Shown here: positions 16,712-25,933 of the stretch, piece by piece
Layout of the letters: each line of letters opens with the position of its first letter
Position numbering within the stretch: position 1 is the stretch's first letter
Origin: Ochrobactrum teleogrylli
Lineage (GTDB): Bacteria > Pseudomonadota > Alphaproteobacteria > Rhizobiales > Rhizobiaceae
Length of the DNA stretch: 57,893 nucleotides
NCBI RefSeq assembly: GCF_006376685.1
Contig: NZ_VEWL01000020.1
Location: 1-57,893 of the forward strand
Reading direction: 5' to 3'
The notes under the pieces: generated by a model
Seen by the model: the letters and a program-made list of their open reading frames with translations, nothing else
Told to the model about the DNA's origin: nothing
The model's database searches: none
Position numbers and translations under genes: made by a program

Positions 16712-17824
16712 ATGGCTGCGATTGAGACGGAAATGTCCTTTTCAAATAGTTTGCTACCGCAAGGCGGTGTGGTCCCGCCACCGCCGACAATGCAGATAAA
16801 GATCGTTGCGTTGAGCATGGTGCTGGCGGTTATAGCCAGCGCTGCTCTGGTGGCTTCAAATGCCGCGCCGCAATTTGGCAGCGCCTCATCCTTGTTCGCT
16901 GGCTCGGTTGTGGCTGCACTTGTCGCGCTTATCCTTTTTCCTTCGCTGGTTTCCAGTTTTATGAAGGCAGACAGGGCGGCGGAGTGCTGGCGGCAGGGCA
17001 ACGTGGTTGAAGCGCGCGCCCTCGCACAACGGGCGCGCGACTTTTCTTCGATCGCAATTGGTCTTTCCGTCTTCATGGCCGTGCTGGTCGCGGTCGGTTT
17101 CTTTCTGACGGTCAGCGATGGCGCAATTCGCGATACGTTTCTGCGTGGTGAACTGATCAGAACCAGCATGGTCGAAACTGCAAAAGCATTCGCGATCAAT
17201 ATTTCGCTGGCGATCGGCGCGGAAATTCTGGCGCTTATTCTTGGTCTGTTGTTCGCCCTTGGGCGATTGTTGCCCGGCAAGGGGATGGGCCCCGTGCGAT
17301 TACTGGCAATCGGTTACATTGACCTGTTTCGCGGACTTCCCGCTGTCGTCGTCATTTATCTCATCTGCTTTGGCCTGCCACTTGCTGAAATACCGGTCAT
17401 CAGTGAGGCAAATCCTGTTGTTTATGCGGTCATTGCGCTGGCTATGACCCATGCGGCCTATAACGCCGAAATATTCCGCGCCGGGATCGAGTCGGTTCAT
17501 CCCAGCCAATACTCGACTGCGCTTTCCTTAGGGTTGACACCCCGGAGCGCGCTGATCCACGTGATACTCCCGCAAGGTATCGGTCGCGTTGTGCCGCCTT
17601 TGCTTGGTGGTTTTGTCGCGTTGCAAAAGGACACGGCTCTGGTCAATATCGTCGGGATCATCGACGCGTTTGCTCAGGCCAAAATCTATGCGGCCAATCA
17701 TTACAACCTGTCGGCTGTAACCACAGTTTGTATCTTCTTTATCCTAATCACAATTCCGCAGACGCGCTTCGTCGATTATCTTCTCGCACGACGCGCCAGG
17801 AGCGCAAAGGTTGGCTCGGCATGA
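16712..17824 (+). CDS. amino acid ABC transporter permease with long N-terminal membrane extension
   Basis: Inner-membrane permease of 370 residues, well above the 220-250 usual for this family. The C-terminal two thirds are standard: MVETAKAFAINISLAIGAEILAL, FRGLPAVVVIYL, and the ATPase-contact loop AEIFRAGIESVHPSQYSTALSLGLT. The first 140 residues carry about three extra hydrophobic segments. One block, SSFMKADRAAECWRQGNVVEAR plus ALAQRARDF and a following helix, resembles CD225/dispanin domains (small residue-rich loop, GN-EA, then a helix). ATG at 16712 follows the receptor stop closely; the upstream frame extension overlaps the receptor gene and is rejected. It overlaps the ATPase gene by four bases. 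Confidence 0.87.
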   Translation: MAAIETEMSFSNSLLPQGGVVPPPPTMQIKIVALSMVLAVIASAALVASNAAPQFGSASSLFAGSVVAALVALILFPSLVSSFMKADRAAECWRQGNVVEARALAQRARDFSSIAIGLSVFMAVLVAVGFFLTVSDGAIRDTFLRGELIRTSMVETAKAFAINISLAIGAEILALILGLLFALGRLLPGKGMGPVRLLAIGYIDLFRGLPAVVVIYLICFGLPLAEIPVISEANPVVYAVIALAMTHAAYNAEIFRAGIESVHPSQYSTALSLGLTPRSALIHVILPQGIGRVVPPLLGGFVALQKDTALVNIVGIIDAFAQAKIYAANHYNLSAVTTVCIFFILITIPQTRFVDYLLARRARSAKVGSA

Positions 17825-18564
17825 GTGCGTTTATCGAGATATCAAATGTCGAGAAATCTTATGGGACATTTCCGGTGCTCAAGGGCATCAATCTCTCCAT
17901 CAATGCCCATGAGGTTGTCTGTCTGATTGGTGCGTCCGGTTCCGGAAAATCAACGTTGCTGCGTTGCATTAATGGTCTGGAGGCCATCGACGCTGGGCAA
18001 ATCGCACTGCAGGGCGATGTTGTCACTGGACTGGGAGTCGATCTCGTGCGGTTGCGCCGGCGCGTCGGCATGATCTTTCAAAGTTTCAATCTGTTCCCCC
18101 ATCTGACCGTACTTGAGAACGTTATTCTTGCGCCCCGCCAGACACAACTCCTGTCGCGTGAAGAGGCGACTGCGGAAGCGATGGCCATGCTGAAACGTGT
18201 TGGCCTGGACCATAAGGCCAAGTCGCGGCCCGACCAGTTGTCCGGTGGCCAGCAACAACGTGTGGCTATTGTCAGGGCCATGATCATGCGACCATCCGTG
18301 TTACTAATGGACGAGATAACCTCTGCCCTTGACCCCGCTCTGGTCAGAGAAGTTCTGGATTTGGTGCGCGAACTGGCCCAAACCGGAATGACGATACTCA
18401 TGGCCACCCATGAGATGGCATTTGCACGAGAGGTTTCGACCCGTATCTGTTTTCTTTCAAAGGGCGTCTTGATCGAACAAGGAACACCCGACCAGATATT
18501 CGACCATCCACGGGAACAGGAAACACGAAACTTCCTTCGATCGCAAATCCGTGCTGTCGCTTAG
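17821..18564 (+). CDS. amino acid ABC transporter ATP-binding protein
   Basis: ABC ATPase of 247 residues energising the importer encoded by the two previous genes. Walker A GASGSGKSTLLRC, the Q-loop in GMIFQSFNLFPHLTVLENV, signature LSGGQQQRVAIVRAM and Walker B VLLMDEITSALDP are all intact. The ATG at 17821 overlaps the permease stop codon (ATGA), a sign of translational coupling; the in-frame codon at 17728 lies inside the permease gene and is rejected. It is the last gene of the operon before a hairpin at 18604. Confidence 0.94.
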   Translation: MSAFIEISNVEKSYGTFPVLKGINLSINAHEVVCLIGASGSGKSTLLRCINGLEAIDAGQIALQGDVVTGLGVDLVRLRRRVGMIFQSFNLFPHLTVLENVILAPRQTQLLSREEATAEAMAMLKRVGLDHKAKSRPDQLSGGQQQRVAIVRAMIMRPSVLLMDEITSALDPALVREVLDLVRELAQTGMTILMATHEMAFAREVSTRICFLSKGVLIEQGTPDQIFDHPREQETRNFLRSQIRAVA

Positions 18565-18603
18565 GCAGCGTTTGTCAGTCTGTTGATCCACGCTCGAACA
18601 AGG

Positions 18604-18639
18604 TCGGCTTTTCGGCAAAAATATGAGCCGAAAGGCCGA
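18604..18639. terminator. hairpin between convergent operons
   Basis: TCGGCTTTTCGGC (18604-18616) and GCCGAAAGGCCGA (18627-18639) form a 13-bp stem with one G-T pair and a 10-base AT-rich loop. It lies in the 125-base gap between convergent genes. No clear U-tract follows, so termination is plausible but not certain. Confidence 0.45.
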
Positions 18640-18689
18640 TAGGCGTTCCGGTTTCGCATGCAAAGGGCCAACATTTACCGCGAGCTGAT

Positions 18690-19469
18690 TCAGGTTATTT
18701 GCGTATAGGCGGCAGCAGCCGCACGAAAACCTGATTGCGCTGCTGTCACATCGCTGGCCATTACGGTTATTGCAAATCCTTCTGCCCTGCGGCTGCGTGC
18801 GTTCTCGCCACTGTAAGAGTAGATGCCACAGCCTATTCCCCTAGTCTGACAGGCGCTCAATATCCGGTGCAGCGCTGCTGCAAGGCGTGGGCCCGGATCC
18901 GGAAATTCGCCCAAATCCACTGCAAGATCCCCGGCGCCGATAAAGATAAAGTCGAGTCCGGGTGTCGCAGCTATATCTTCGGCCACTTCAAGCCCGGCCA
19001 CCGTTTCAATCATAACGCCAACGGCGGTATTGTCGTTCGATTTCTTGAGATACTCCGCCAGGTTTCCGCTCAACGGGCGAATACCGCCGACAGAACGTTT
19101 CCCCGCTGGGGCAAAACGCGCAGAAGCGACAATGTCACGAGCCTGTCCCGCATTTTCAACCAGTGGTGCGATAATGCCGTCCGCCCCGGCATCCAGAGCG
19201 GTGGTTATCCCTGCGCGGTCATGATCAGCCAAACGCACGAGACGCCATGGCGCTCCCGAAATGGGTCGCAATGCAGCTTCTAGTGCCGCCCGCTCCCACA
19301 ATCCATGCTGAAGATCGAGGACGACGCCCTCCGCACCGCTGGCTTCTGCGATTTCAACCAGCGCGGGATTGCCGAGCGCTAGCCAATGGAGCGCAACGGT
19401 GCCGCGTTCCAGAATGTGACGCCGCAAGGAGGGACGCTCGATTGTCCACGAGATATGGTGTTGCGACAT
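18690..19469 (-). CDS. HpcH/HpaI-family aldolase (2-keto-3-deoxy-acid aldolase type)
   Basis: Class II, metal-dependent aldolase of 259 residues that splits 2-oxo-4-hydroxy acids into pyruvate (or a related 2-oxo acid) and an aldehyde. Visible are GVVLDLQHGLWE near the N-terminus, the basic segment WRLVRLADHDRAG, and the metal site formed by VMIETVAGLE and FIGAGDLAVDLG. The start at 19469 has AAGGAA ten bases ahead; the frame extension to 19592 runs back into the regulator gene. It is read after the GntR regulator, 37 bases downstream. Together with the divergent importer and the hydroxyacid dehydrogenase it suggests breakdown of a hydroxylated acid. Confidence 0.9.
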   Translation of the reverse strand: MSQHHISWTIERPSLRRHILERGTVALHWLALGNPALVEIAEASGAEGVVLDLQHGLWERAALEAALRPISGAPWRLVRLADHDRAGITTALDAGADGIIAPLVENAGQARDIVASARFAPAGKRSVGGIRPLSGNLAEYLKKSNDNTAVGVMIETVAGLEVAEDIAATPGLDFIFIGAGDLAVDLGEFPDPGPRLAAALHRILSACQTRGIGCGIYSYSGENARSRRAEGFAITVMASDVTAAQSGFRAAAAAYTQIT

Positions 19470-19506
19470 TATAGGGTGTTCCTTCGAATGCAGAACTTGA
19501 GAATGA

Positions 19507-20199
19507 TCAATCCTCCCTTTCCGCGACAATGTATGGCAGCTGCGAGAAGGCGTATTCCGCATCGCAGGCGAATATGTACATGCGCTGGGCAACCGCCAGA
19601 GTGTCTCTCGCTCGAAATGCCGCGAGAAGATCGCGCATTCCCTTCAGCACTATTTTCTGCGTATGCGGGTCTACCAGCGTCACGTGCCTTACGATCTCGA
19701 CCTGGTCCGTGAAATGCTGAAGCATTTCACTAAGCCGACGGTTTGGGCAGGCTGATACCCAAAGCGCGCGAAATTCTGTATTTGCGGTAGCAAGCAAAAG
19801 GGAATCGCCCGTTTCAACGGCTTTAGAAGCCTGTTCAACAAGTGCGTCCATCCGGTCGAGGTCAGTCACACTGAGAACACGCGCCGCGTTAGCCGCTACT
19901 TGCGGCTCAATCAAGCGGCGGGCTTCGAAAATTTCGGCAATATCGGTCGCGTCTGGTTTTCGAACTTCGAAGCCACGAGTGGTGGATTGCACGTGCCCTT
20001 CTGAAGCGAGCTGCAATAACGCCTCGCGCACTGGCATCCGGGATATTCCGAGTTGTTTGGCAATTGTCACATCGACCAGCTTTGTCCCGTGCGGAAACGC
20101 ACCATGTCGGATTTTTAATCGCAACTCATCATAAACCCTTTGACGAAGGCTTTCTCCTCCAGAGGTAACGGTAGGGCGATCCACATCCAAATTCTGCAT
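19507..20199 (-). CDS. GntR-family transcriptional regulator (FCD subgroup)
   Basis: FadR-type regulator of 230 residues. The winged helix-turn-helix (about residues 12-80) shows LRQRVYDELRLKIRHGAFPHGTKL and AKQLGISRMPVREALLQLASEG. The C-terminal FCD domain carries EARRLIEPQVAANAA and the conserved metal-binding histidine region. It is divergent from the peptide-type ABC importer at 20484 and is cotranscribed with the aldolase. A GTATAC palindrome directly in front of its own start codon suggests autoregulation. Organic acids are the usual effectors. Confidence 0.91.
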   Translation of the reverse strand: MQNLDVDRPTVTSGGESLRQRVYDELRLKIRHGAFPHGTKLVDVTIAKQLGISRMPVREALLQLASEGHVQSTTRGFEVRKPDATDIAEIFEARRLIEPQVAANAARVLSVTDLDRMDALVEQASKAVETGDSLLLATANTEFRALWVSACPNRRLSEMLQHFTDQVEIVRHVTLVDPHTQKIVLKGMRDLLAAFRARDTLAVAQRMYIFACDAEYAFSQLPYIVAERED

Positions 20200-20200
20200 A

Positions 20201-20210
20201 CTGTATACCG
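20201..20210. promoter_or_regulatory. candidate GntR/FCD operator core
   Basis: The palindrome GTATAC (20203-20208) in the context ACTGTATACCG lies two bases upstream of the GntR start codon. Several FCD-type regulators bind sites with a GTATAC core. The site is short, so the call rests mostly on its position. Confidence 0.4.
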
Positions 20211-20344
20211 TTTATAGAAATTTGATTTCGGGGTTTTTGGCAGGTAAATTCAGTAACTGGGGGCTTATCGGCGCATTTTATTCAATACAGCGCTATTCTA
20301 CAATATGGAAACTGCATTCAAAAAGACATTTTTTACATTTTCTC

Positions 20345-20372
20345 TTGACGGAAGCGATGAGATAATTATCGT
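20345..20372 (+). promoter_or_regulatory. candidate promoter of the peptide-type ABC operon
   Basis: TTGACG (20345-20350) is followed after 16 bases by TATCGT (20367-20372), and the perfect palindrome GATAATTATC (20361-20370) overlaps the -10 box. It lies about 110 bases upstream of the receptor start at 20484. The palindrome could be an operator. Confidence 0.4.
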
Positions 20373-20483
20373 ATGGGTATAAACAGAATACTGTTTTTGG
20401 GCGGAATAAGAGGAGTTCCGTCTGCGATAGGCCGCAAATGGAAGCAGCATTCGCAGAATGCCAGCCTTCAAAGGGGAGTAGTT

Positions 20484-22034
20484 ATGACGTTTGAATTGAC
20501 GCGCCGCCGCGCGCTTACCCTGTTTGGTGCGGGGCTGGGCGGAGCATTCCTGAATATGGGAACCGCCATCCGCGTTCTTGCTCAGGACAAGGACAGCATT
20601 ACCATCGCGTGGCCGTCAGACGTGCCTTCATGGGATCCTTGCCAGCGCGTGCAGCCGGATGCCCAGCCAGTCTATAAGATGTTGTTTGAGCAGCCGGTTA
20701 TGCAGGATGTAGACCTAAGCTTTGTTCCCGGTCTGCTGACCGAGTGGTCGCTAGCGGATGACGGGCTGTCGTTTGCGTTCAAGGTGCGCCAGGGTGTGAC
20801 TTTCCATGACGGAAGCAAGCTGACTGCTCAGGACATTCGCTTCAACTGGTATGAGCGCGTTCGGGAAAGCCTGAATGGTGGAAACAAGATCGATACGGCT
20901 AATATCTGGAAGAATATTACTGATATTACGCTTGATGACGACTATTCGGGCGTGTTCCATTTCTCCAGCCCAATGCCCACAGCTGTGCAATGGCTGGCCT
21001 TTATGGCCAACTTTGTAGTTCCAAAGGATTACATAACCAAGGTCGGTATTGAGGCTTTTCGAGATAAGCCGATCGGCACGGGCCCGTACAGGCTGGTTGA
21101 ATATCAAATCAACAGTCGTATGGTGTTTGAACGAAATGAGGATTATTGGGGCGAAAGGCCCGCGATGCGCCGTGTTATCGTGAATGTGGTGAAAGATCCT
21201 TCAGCGCGAGCTGCCGCGCTTCAATCGGGGCAGGCCGACCTCACGATTAACGTCCCGGTGCGCGAAGCCAAGCGTCTTGGCGCGGTCCCCGGTCTTGCCG
21301 CGGAAATCAATCCGGTGACACGCATAGTCCTCATCCAAATCCGCCATGACAATGCTGTGGCGGATCAAAATCTTCGTCTGGCTCTACATCACGCAATTGA
21401 TAAAACGGCACTATCCCGCGCTTTCTTTGCAGGGGCGGCAGTTCCACTGGCAGTGCCGGTAACACCCGGTACTCCCGGCTACGTTTCCGACTTCACGTTC
21501 TCTTATGATCAGGCTCTAGCCCGTGAACTTCTAGAAAAATCTGGCTATGGTCCGGGTAAGCCAGCCAAAGTGAAGTTTGCAACCACAAACGGCCATTTTC
21601 CATCAGATTACGATATTGCGCGCGCGCTGGTGGCGATGTGGCAAAAGGTCGGGATTGAGGCTGAGCTGGAGGTGATCGAATATGCCAAATATTTCGAACT
21701 CAACCGCGGAGGTCGTCTGCCGGACCTGACCCTATATGCCTGGGATAACGCCACCGGCGACCCCGAAATCTTCACGGGTTATATGCTCAATCCAGATCTC
21801 CCATTCTCCGTTTGGCACGCGGAGGAGCCGGGACAGACCATTCGTGATCTGTTCAATACGGCCAATTACGAAAGCCGTATCGAAGGATATCGTGCAGTCA
21901 ACCGGAAGGCAGTAGAAATGGGAGCGAGCATTCCTTTGTTACAGAGTGTCCAGACTTTGGTTCGAAAAGCGGATCTGGACTATAAGAAATTCCAGAACGG
22001 CTGGGTGCTTGGACAGACGTTGCGTTGGAAATAA
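20484..22034 (+). CDS. ABC transporter substrate-binding protein, family 5 (dipeptide/oligopeptide type)
   Basis: Periplasmic receptor of 516 residues for a peptide-type importer. The start at 20484 follows AAGGGGAG and opens a twin-arginine-like leader (TRRRALTLFGAG with a hydrophobic core, cleavage near VLAQD). The mature protein has the family 5 hallmarks PVYKMLFEQP, GLSFAFKVRQGVTFHDGSKLTAQD and GTGPYRLVEYQ. An in-frame extension to 20373 would cover the promoter and is rejected. Family 5 receptors bind peptides, opines, glycosides or amino-acid derivatives. The nearby hydroxyacid dehydrogenase hints at a non-peptide ligand. Confidence 0.92.
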   Translation: MTFELTRRRALTLFGAGLGGAFLNMGTAIRVLAQDKDSITIAWPSDVPSWDPCQRVQPDAQPVYKMLFEQPVMQDVDLSFVPGLLTEWSLADDGLSFAFKVRQGVTFHDGSKLTAQDIRFNWYERVRESLNGGNKIDTANIWKNITDITLDDDYSGVFHFSSPMPTAVQWLAFMANFVVPKDYITKVGIEAFRDKPIGTGPYRLVEYQINSRMVFERNEDYWGERPAMRRVIVNVVKDPSARAAALQSGQADLTINVPVREAKRLGAVPGLAAEINPVTRIVLIQIRHDNAVADQNLRLALHHAIDKTALSRAFFAGAAVPLAVPVTPGTPGYVSDFTFSYDQALARELLEKSGYGPGKPAKVKFATTNGHFPSDYDIARALVAMWQKVGIEAELEVIEYAKYFELNRGGRLPDLTLYAWDNATGDPEIFTGYMLNPDLPFSVWHAEEPGQTIRDLFNTANYESRIEGYRAVNRKAVEMGASIPLLQSVQTLVRKADLDYKKFQNGWVLGQTLRWK

Positions 22035-22106
22035 TCACGTTTCGCCGTGTGGCTTGTTTGAGCCTGCGGCTTTCCCCATCGAAGTTTTCAACGCTACGGA
22101 TTTCTA

Positions 22107-23123
22107 ATGTTCGCCACGATCCTAAAAATGGTCGTGAAACGGTTTCTGGTCGCGATCCCGACAGTTGTGATTGTCGCCATGCTGCTATTCTCCGTTTTAC
22201 GCCTGCTTCCCGTCGATCCCGCAGCAATGTCACTGCCTCCGAACGCCACGGTGGCTGAGCTGGAGGCCATGCGCCATGAGATGGGACTGGACCAGCCTTT
22301 GCCGACACAGTTCGGTATCTGGATGGGCCAGATGTTAAGCGGGGATTTCGGCATGTCGATCCAGCTTCGCCAGCCAGTAAAGACACTGGTGGGTGAAGCG
22401 CTGCCGGCCACGATCGAACTTGCATTTTTGTCCATGATCGTGGCCGCGTTGTTGGGGATTGTCGGTGGGCTGGTAGCGTTTCATTTCCGTGGAACCTCCG
22501 GGGAAGCTGCTCTTGATGTCGGTTCCATAGCCCTTTTGTCACTGCCCGATTTCCTCCTGGCGCTGATCCTGATGCTGATATTCGGCGTCTGGCTTCAATG
22601 GCTGCCTTTCATGCTGCGTCTGGATCCAGGCATTGAACGACCAGTGGTTACGGGCTTTCTATTACTAGACACACTTTTGGTGGGAAGACCGGACGCTTTT
22701 TTCAGTGCATTGCGCCATATGCTTCTACCTTGCGCCGCACTTGGGATTGCTGCTGCTCCTGCAATTATGAGAGTGCTGCGCTCAAGTCTGCTCGATGTTT
22801 ATCAGGAGGACTACATCCACCAGGCCCGGCTGCGTGGACTGAGCGAGCGAAAAGTGCTGGTCAGTCACGCGCTTAAGAATGCAATCCTGCCGACCCTTGG
22901 TCTTATGGGAGTCCAGTTTGGTTTTCTGTTCGGGGGCACTTTACTTGTAGAGATGATTTTCTCCTACCCCGGTCTTGGCAATCTGATGATCGATGCGATC
23001 CGCAACGTCGATCTGCCCGTCATTCAGACCGTAGGGCTGACCTATTGCATTATGGCATTGATGATTTCGCTGGTGGTCGATGCACTATACCTCGTCCTGA
23101 ACCCCAGACTGAGGACGCGCTGA
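22107..23123 (+). CDS. ABC transporter permease, DppB/OppB type
   Basis: First membrane subunit of the peptide-type importer, 338 residues. It shows the N-terminal membrane anchor VKRFLVAIPTVVIVAMLLFSVLRLLPVDPA, the conserved GLDQPLPTQFGIWMGQMLSGDFGMSI segment and the ATPase-contact loop DYIHQARLRGLSERKVLVSHALKN. The ribosome site is weak; an internal ATG at 22128 is a possible alternative start. It lies 72 bases downstream of the receptor and three bases before the second permease. Confidence 0.92.
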   Translation: MFATILKMVVKRFLVAIPTVVIVAMLLFSVLRLLPVDPAAMSLPPNATVAELEAMRHEMGLDQPLPTQFGIWMGQMLSGDFGMSIQLRQPVKTLVGEALPATIELAFLSMIVAALLGIVGGLVAFHFRGTSGEAALDVGSIALLSLPDFLLALILMLIFGVWLQWLPFMLRLDPGIERPVVTGFLLLDTLLVGRPDAFFSALRHMLLPCAALGIAAAPAIMRVLRSSLLDVYQEDYIHQARLRGLSERKVLVSHALKNAILPTLGLMGVQFGFLFGGTLLVEMIFSYPGLGNLMIDAIRNVDLPVIQTVGLTYCIMALMISLVVDALYLVLNPRLRTR

Positions 23124-23126
23124 GTC

Positions 23127-23984
23127 ATGAAACGATTTCCCCTTTGGCTTAAAAACGGACGCAGTCTCATCGGGTTCGCTATCCTGATGTTTATAGCACT
23201 GGCTGCTGTGCTGGCTCCCATACTGGCGCCACACGATCCAAACGAACAAAACCTCATCGCTGCGCTGCTGCCGCCATTTTGGGTTGAGGGTTCTGACCCC
23301 GCCCATATGTTTGGAACAGACAGCCTTGGTCGCGACACTCTTTCGCGTCTCCTTTACGGTGCGCGTGTTGCAATGGTTGTTGCGGTTTTTGCCACCGCAG
23401 GGGCCACACTTCTCGGAGCTGTACTGGCTCATGTGGCCGGCTATTGCGGCGGCTGGGTAGATTGGCTGATCGGTCGGATCATTGATGTCTGGCTTTCTTT
23501 TCCGCCGGTGGTTCTTTCCCTGATCCTCATGGTTGGCCTAGGCTCAGGTCTCTTCAATGTGATCCTTGCCATTATCTTGGTGGATTGGACGCGGTTCTGC
23601 CGTGTTCTGCGGGCGGAAGTAATGGTAGTAAGCCATCGGGATTATGTCGCGGCGGCCCGATTGCTAGGCTTCTCACATCTTCGAACGGTGTTGCGCGAAG
23701 TTCTGCCAGCAACCTTGCCGCTGCTCATTACATTGATGAGCCTGGAGATGGGGGTTGCTGTGGTGGTTGAGGCAATCTTGTCCTTCGCGGGCATGAGCGT
23801 CGGCAACGAGGTGCCTGCCTGGGGCCAAATGATAGCCGATGCGCGTCAGGATATCTATACCGCGCCATGGAGCTTGTTACTCCCGGCATTCGTCGTTTTT
23901 CTGACGGTATTTGGCTTCAACATACTCGGCGACGGGCTTCGCCGCAGCATCGACACTCGCTTGACCCAGACGGAGCGCGCCTGA
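23127..23984 (+). CDS. ABC transporter permease, DppC/OppC type
   Basis: Second membrane subunit of the importer, 285 residues. After the first helix comes the DppC-type segment APHDPNEQN with HMFGTDSLGRDTLSRLLYGARVAM, then several helices and the contact loop DYVAAARLLGFSHLRTVLREVLPA. The C-terminus GFNILGDGLRRSIDTRL is typical. It starts three bases after the first permease and ends two bases before the ATPase, so the subunits are made together. Confidence 0.93.
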   Translation: MKRFPLWLKNGRSLIGFAILMFIALAAVLAPILAPHDPNEQNLIAALLPPFWVEGSDPAHMFGTDSLGRDTLSRLLYGARVAMVVAVFATAGATLLGAVLAHVAGYCGGWVDWLIGRIIDVWLSFPPVVLSLILMVGLGSGLFNVILAIILVDWTRFCRVLRAEVMVVSHRDYVAAARLLGFSHLRTVLREVLPATLPLLITLMSLEMGVAVVVEAILSFAGMSVGNEVPAWGQMIADARQDIYTAPWSLLLPAFVVFLTVFGFNILGDGLRRSIDTRLTQTERA

Positions 23985-23985
23985 C

Positions 23986-25851
23986 ATGAGTTTGCTTGAG
24001 GTTGAACAGGTTTCGGTCAAACTGGCCAATGCCAAAGGTGAGTTCACTGTCCTCGACAGCCTGAGCTTTACGCTGCAGCGCGGTAAAGTTCTGGGTCTCG
24101 TCGGCGAGTCCGGCGCTGGCAAATCGATGATAGGCCGCACCATTGCCCAATTGCTGCCGGATGGCTTTGCTGCGGGCGGCGGAAAACTGCATTTTGATGG
24201 GCGTGACATGCTCGCGCTCAGTGATGCCGAACGGCGTCACCTTCTTGGACGCGATATTGCATTTATTCCCCAGGAACCACTGGCGGCTTTGAATCCGTCG
24301 CTGACAATCGGCCAGCAAATCCGCGAGCATATGGCCCATATTGCAGCAGCGCCGCGGCGTAGTTCGACCGCAAACTGGCGGACTGATGCTGTCGAGGCCC
24401 TGGAAGGTGTGCATTTGCACGATCCATCAGGCGTGCTGGAGAAATATCCACATCAGCTTTCAGGTGGCATGTGTCAGCGTGTGTTGATTGCAATGGCTTT
24501 TCTCAGCAAGCCCAAATTGCTGATTGCGGATGAGCCGACGACCGCCCTTGATGTTTCAGTTCAGGCAAGGATCGTTGCCCTGATCAGGGAAATGCAGGCG
24601 CGCTATGGCACCGCCGTAATCTTTATCACGCATGACCTGAGGCTGGCTCGGGATATCTGTGACGATGTGTTGGTGCTATATGCTGGCAAACAGGTCGAAG
24701 CAGGCACGGCTTGCCAAATTTTCGACAGTCCAGCCCATCCTTACACACGAGCTCTGCAACTAGCCATTCCGCCGACGGCTTCCGAACGGCGCGGACTGTT
24801 CATTCTTCCTGATCGTATGCCGGGTTTGATGAGCCTGGGCGAGATCACGGGTTGTTCCTTTGCATCCAGATGCCCGGTCGCGCAACCACGATGTTCAATT
24901 CAACGCCCACCTGCCGTTGAGGTTTGCATTGGCCACAAATCAAACTGCTTCGAGCCTGAGACTACCTCCGCAATTGAAGCTCCGCCGCCGCCGCAACACC
25001 ACAAGCGAGACGCTTCCGCTGTACCTCTGTTAAGCGCCCGTGAAATCTCCCGAGCCTATGTCACCAAATCCAGATTGTTCCAAAAGGCGGAAGTTTTCCA
25101 GGCTGTGAAATCAGCCAGCTTCGATCTGGCCGCGGGCGAATTTCTTGGGGTTGTAGGCGAAAGCGGCAGCGGCAAGAGTACGCTCGCCCGTCTCCTTGCT
25201 GGCCTTGAAAAGACCAGTGGCGGCCACATGACACTGCTGGACCGTGATGTTAGCGGCAGCGACCGCGCAACCACTGCCTTCAGACGGTCACACATACAAA
25301 TGGTATTTCAGGACCCGCAATCTGCGCTCAACCCCCGTCGGCGTGTAGGCGAGATCGTCACACAGGCAATGGAAGTCATGAACAGCAGTGCTGCTGACCG
25401 TGCAAGTCGCGCTGCCGAACTGCTGTCGGAGATTGGATTGTCGCCCGAAATGGCGCACCGCTATCCATCGCAAATGTCCGGGGGACAGAAACAGCGTGTG
25501 AATATCGCACGCGCACTTTGTACGGTTCCGAGATTACTCATTGCCGACGAGATCGTATCGGGCCTGGATGTTTCGGTACAAGCTCAGCTTCTGGAGCTTC
25601 TTCGCCGACTGAGGACGGAGCGGGCATTGTCGATCATCTTGATATCGCACGACCTTTCGGTCGTTCGCTATCTTTGTGACCGTGTGCTGGTACTTTACCG
25701 CGGAGAAGTCGTTGAATCAGGGGATGTGGACAGCGTATTTGCCAGTCCGCAGGCCGAATATACGCGCACGCTTTTGGCAGCTATGCCGGGTGAACGACAG
25801 GTGACTGAAACGACGAAAACTTCGTTTCCTCTCGCGGTAGGCACGGCGTGA
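23986..25851 (+). CDS. dual ABC ATPase (DppD-DppF fusion)
   Basis: Two ATP-binding domains in one chain, 621 residues, for the peptide-type importer. Domain 1 (about 1-260) has GESGAGKSMIGRT and a slightly altered signature LSGGMCQRVLIAMAF. It is followed by the oligopeptide-specific C-terminal element with a cysteine-rich segment (GCSFASRCPVAQPRC). Domain 2 (about 345-600) has GESGSGKSTLARL, FQDPQSALNPRR and MSGGQKQRVNIARAL. The fused form is common in Rhizobiales importers of this class. It starts one base after the permease stop. Confidence 0.94.
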   Translation: MSLLEVEQVSVKLANAKGEFTVLDSLSFTLQRGKVLGLVGESGAGKSMIGRTIAQLLPDGFAAGGGKLHFDGRDMLALSDAERRHLLGRDIAFIPQEPLAALNPSLTIGQQIREHMAHIAAAPRRSSTANWRTDAVEALEGVHLHDPSGVLEKYPHQLSGGMCQRVLIAMAFLSKPKLLIADEPTTALDVSVQARIVALIREMQARYGTAVIFITHDLRLARDICDDVLVLYAGKQVEAGTACQIFDSPAHPYTRALQLAIPPTASERRGLFILPDRMPGLMSLGEITGCSFASRCPVAQPRCSIQRPPAVEVCIGHKSNCFEPETTSAIEAPPPPQHHKRDASAVPLLSAREISRAYVTKSRLFQKAEVFQAVKSASFDLAAGEFLGVVGESGSGKSTLARLLAGLEKTSGGHMTLLDRDVSGSDRATTAFRRSHIQMVFQDPQSALNPRRRVGEIVTQAMEVMNSSAADRASRAAELLSEIGLSPEMAHRYPSQMSGGQKQRVNIARALCTVPRLLIADEIVSGLDVSVQAQLLELLRRLRTERALSIILISHDLSVVRYLCDRVLVLYRGEVVESGDVDSVFASPQAEYTRTLLAAMPGERQVTETTKTSFPLAVGTA

Positions 25852-25933
25852 GTTTCCATTCCATCAAGCGGACGAGACCGATGAATGACAGAGATCGCGC
25901 TGGCGAGGCGATAGTATTGGATAATGGAGCAGG

